This document shows positions 60,371 to 64,000 of a stretch of 64,000 nucleotides of DNA, in pieces. The notes beneath the pieces were generated by a model that saw only the letters and a list, made by a program, of their open reading frames with translations, was not told the origin of the DNA and did not search any database. Positions within the stretch are counted from its first letter, which is position 1, and each line of letters begins with the position of its first letter. The position numbers and the translations under genes were made by a program. This DNA is from Paralichthys olivaceus. Its lineage: Eukaryota > Chordata > Actinopteri > Pleuronectiformes > Paralichthyidae. The stretch covers positions 24,606,816 through 24,670,815 of the forward strand of contig NC_091098.1 of the NCBI RefSeq assembly GCF_024713975.1. The letters are read 5' to 3'.

Positions 60371-63300
60371 TGTAACCGTACTCTCACCCACATCTTTTGT
60401 TTGAATAATCTTTTCATCTTGTTCTGTGCTGCGTCCATCTCCCACTGCAACAAAGAAACTGACCTACTAGATGACAAAGCTCAGATGTTCTCTTGTATCT
60501 AGTCAGTTCCTAAGCTTTGGTTTTCTGCTTGTACCTTGGGATATGATGCTATTTAAGATGGGAACGCCTGTGCACAGCCCTCATTGTTACTGGGTCACGG
60601 ACAGAGTAATTGTTTTCCTGCCTCGTTGGTGGATAAAATCAAAAATCGCACTTTTATTTGCATCGTTTATCTCGAACTGAACCTGAAAAATCAACGGCAG
60701 AACTCTTTTTTAGTTTCAAGGTTTCGCATTTAGTCGTGTGTATTTTATATTCTAGAATATTATTTGGATGTTTGACATTTACAAATCAACACAGAACATC
60801 TTATTTTCAACAACACAACATGATGAACTCTTCACTATTTGCTGTTTGTATTTATACACAAACAAATTCACACATTCAATAAATATTCTGATTATTAATG
60901 ATAAGCTCCATCTTTACTCCATCTCTCCATCATACAATCAAAGCATGCCATTGTTTTAAACTGGGCTTTCAGATTTTACATTGATTTCTTTTAAATTCGT
61001 CTCTGTGTTGTTGTTTTTTTAAATGTCCCTGTGCAGCACTTTGAATCTACCTCTGTGTATGAAATGAGCTTTATAAATAAAATCGTCTTAATATTAGCAT
61101 CATTTGCTTTTTCTATAAAGATCGGATCCCAACCACGTGAAAGCCAATATTTCTCTATTGATTTCCCTTTAAAACTATATGACTCACACACGACCTGAGG
61201 ACATAATCCAAGGGACACAAACACTTATTGTATATCTGTACCCTTTGTTCTCTCCGTTACAGTCGATGGTTCTACTCCACTACACACCCTTGTTTTTCAG
61301 ATCTCACAGTAAGCCACGCAAAGTGTTTAACTCTGAAATCGAAGGTAGGAATAAATTATTCAGTGATTTACAAAGAGGCTAAATAAATCTAATACCATCT
61401 ATCATGAACAAAACTATCTGCAATCTTTCTCTATTCATCTTTTGTTTATTAAATGTGAAAAGGATAATAGAGCAAAGATCATATTCCCAGAGCTCAGAGG
61501 TGTTGCCTTTAAATTGTTTTGTGGGATAAACCACAAAACCCTAAGAGGCTCGAGTCATGGATGAGGAATCCCGGGTCAGATGCTGATTCCTCTTCGTCCT
61601 CACCCCCTTTTCTTCGGTGAATTTCGGCACCCACAGCCTGAAGAGAGGCGACGATCTACTTTTAATGGTCACAAGGACATTTGTGGATAACTGTGACGTT
61701 GTACTTCTTTATTTTTGGATAGTCAAAGTTCCAGAATGAATATGTGGAAAGGTTTTCATTTTGAAAATATGATATTAAAACTACTGGATTGTAGATATTT
61801 GAAATGGGAGTAAGACATCTATTGCAGATATATATTATTGTGTAAATTCAGAATGTTGTTTTTGACTTGATAATAATATAATTAACACTCCACCGATCGT
61901 GAGTCAGTCCCAGCTGTTAACCATGATGTTCGTACTGCGTCAAATAACTAAACCAAACTTACCAGAAAAATTAAGACTTGACAAAAATCAACTTTGAGAT
62001 TTTTTTTATTTCAAAGTTTTAGGTCACTAACATTATGACCTATGCTGCAGCCAGCCACCGGGGGGCGATTGAGACGCTTCGGCTTCACTTTTGCCAGCTG
62101 TTGTGTCGTCCATCTTTATGTAGACGACAAAAATAAAAAAACACAAAGTGGAACAAGACATCATACATGTCAGTGATCAAACCAAACAGCCAATCAAATG
62201 TTATTTTCATTATCTAAACAGACCAATCAAAAGAGTGGAGGCGTCCCCCCCACTGTCTCCGCCTCCGAGGACTCGAACACGTGAGGGGGGTCAAACCGTG
62301 TCTGTCACAGCCCAGTTCTCACAGGACTTGGTTTATTTGACACAGAGCAGGAAATCCCTCTTTTGTTTGTTGCTGCAGATCAGTAATTATATATAATTAT
62401 TAAAATCTAGAATTTCACTAATGCTTTATTTTATGGATCAGTGTTCCAGTTAATTTCCTGGAAACGTTCCTCGTTAATTTCCTATAACTTCTGTTAGAAC
62501 TCAGTTATAAAAGTTGCTCATAAACACATTTGATTGTTGATAGTTTGAACGACTCAAACAAAACGAGCGAGTGTTTAATAATTAGCACTCTTTCTATTTC
62601 ACAGACCAGTGCTGCTGAAACCAGGATGTTGAGGAACGTTACCAGGATATTGGCTGTACAATGAAACCTGTAAAAACAGCTGTGACTTCAGAACAGATGT
62701 TGAAACCAAAGTTAATATTCAGTCTTTGTCATGAGTTTCATTTTAGTTAATGGAATTCTGTTGCCAAGTTACACTGCTGGAAAGTATGACGCATTTCCTG
62801 AGTTATAATTTACACTTGATTAGGTCTGAGGACATTTTTTCGACGGAGGAGCTGCAGGAGGTTTGATCAGGAGGTCAGAGCTGAGTCACCGGAGTGACGA
62901 CAGCGACGCTGACACTGAGAAGTGTCGCCTCAGTCTGAGGACGAGCACCAGGATTATCTCAGGATCTACACGGCTCCTCTCCACTGAAACATTTTGTTAC
63001 AGTCATGAATTAATCATTTTTTAAGTGGGCTGAGTTTTGTGTTTCCCAAATCGGTGATTAAAAACAATGCAGGTCCCTTGAAAACCTCATGTGCAATTGT
63101 ATATAATCCCAGAGTCAGTAATAGAATCAAATACTGCTAATACATTTACGTGTATATGTATATTTATACTTATATCTAGGGTACACTTACTTGATTTCTA
63201 CTTTCTACTTTTCATGGGCTTCACAAGGGTAGTGAAATTGGCATTTTTTTAAATACTATACAATATAAAGAAATCCAATTAATGTAATGTATATATAAAT

Positions 63301-64000
63301 ACATTATTAAATACAGTATAGAAATATATCATTATTAGTGTTGAGTTATATATTGATACGTGTCTGTAAACCACGGCTACAAATTCTGAGTTATACACGA
63401 TTATAGTTTATTGTGTTTTTTATCATTCCAATCAAAGCCACAGTGAGTGAGAGCATTAAAACACACATGGTGGGTCTGGATTGAAGTTTTCTGCTTTGGC
63501 AGATGAATGTGAGAACCGGGGAGTTGGCAGCCGCGTGTAATGATGCCATCGCTCGGACTGAACCGTGGGTCATGTGGGGAAAAAAGGCTGTGGTCAGCAC
63601 TCAGGGGATGAGAGCGGCTCAAGAGCCTGGCGGCAGCTATCAGTAGCCGGGAGGGCAAACGATAGGGCCGAGGTCAGGGGCTCATCGGAGGGTTGATGAG
63701 ACCTCCTCCATTTTTAATGACACCCGGCCCCTGGAATAGATACTGGACGGCCCTGCCGGCCTGACCTGGTCTGACACGTACACCTCCGCTGTTTGTCATC
63801 AGTCAGATCCCTCATCAATCCTACTCGGGGAAATCCCTTGAGGAGAGAAAAGCTGCGGAGACCCTCACTCATCTTCAATCAGGAAAGATGACACGGGTCA
63901 AATATTGGGAGCAGGAGAGCAGCCGCATAAAAAAAAAAAACGTTCCAACATCTGCAGCAGGACCTGACATACAGGTTCGTGACCACACAATAAACGCAGT
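60371..64000. other. Right-hand intergenic region, no gene recognised
   Basis: The first part (60.4-62 kb) is AT-rich with short open frames that show no domain. A repeat fragment lies at 62025-62140. From about 62830 to 62980 and 63460 to 63960 the sequence is GC-richer and non-repetitive, unlike its surroundings, but no exon with known similarity could be placed. It may belong to regulatory or intronic DNA of a gene beyond the window. Confidence 0.5.
62025..62140 (+). repeat. Degraded teleost interspersed repeat
   Basis: GCTGCAGCCAGCCACCGGGG, GGCGATTGAGACGCTTCGGC and TCGTCCATCTTTATGTAGAC resemble a repeat I know from many fish genes (a CAGCCACCAGGGGGCGATC phrase followed by GGCTTCACTTTTG). 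It is non-coding. Confidence 0.6.

Noticed and set aside
62820..62980. Possible coding exon on the plus strand
   Set aside because: A frame is open for about 50 codons but no splice donor or family similarity could be placed with confidence.

Overview
The window is eukaryotic nuclear DNA from a ray-finned fish, most likely a percomorph-type teleost. This rests on vertebrate split genes with GT-AG introns, vertebrate protein families closest to my recollection of the fish/mammal orthologues, microsatellites, and degraded interspersed repeats of kinds common in teleost introns. No search was run, so the species is not named. Nothing prokaryotic is present, and I see no operons, CRISPR arrays or insertion sequences.

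Layout. (1) Positions 1 to 41,070, minus strand: the 5' part of hspg2 (perlecan). Seventeen coding exons can be placed with consistent splice phases, giving about 697 N-terminal residues: signal peptide, short acidic Ser-Gly segment for glycosaminoglycan attachment, SEA domain, four LDL-receptor class A modules, one Ig domain, a laminin-EGF-like half module and the start of the first laminin IV domain. The gene runs off the left edge. Intron 1 is about 25 kb. (2) 41.1 to 46.5 kb: hspg2 upstream region, a MITE-like repeat, a lone initiator tRNA-Met gene, and two tandem repeats with 60-bp and 62-bp periods. (3) 46,490 to 49,811, minus strand: agmat (agmatinase-like ureohydrolase, 7 exons, 360 aa). 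(4) 50,649 to 52,970, plus strand: a complete alpha-tubulin gene (4 exons, 451 aa), divergent from agmat. (5) 54,343 to 57,399, minus strand: pink1 (8 exons, 567 aa), convergent with the tubulin gene. (6) 58,449 to 60,295, minus strand: a secreted trypsin-like serine protease (5 coding exons plus a 5' non-coding exon behind a TATA box). (7) 60.4 to 64 kb: no gene recognised; it holds a repeat fragment and a GC-richer unexplained stretch at the right edge.

The genes are functionally unrelated: extracellular matrix, amine/guanidine metabolism, cytoskeleton, mitochondrial quality control and a digestive-type protease. From general knowledge, HSPG2, AGMAT, PINK1 and several pancreatic proteases all lie on human 1p36, so the neighbourhood looks like a rearranged conserved vertebrate block. 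I found no convincing undescribed biological system. The most striking unexplained items are a 27-bp perfect inverted repeat with a 5-nt loop in hspg2 intron 1, a probable non-canonical GC donor in hspg2, and repeats packed against the promoter and 3' end of pink1.
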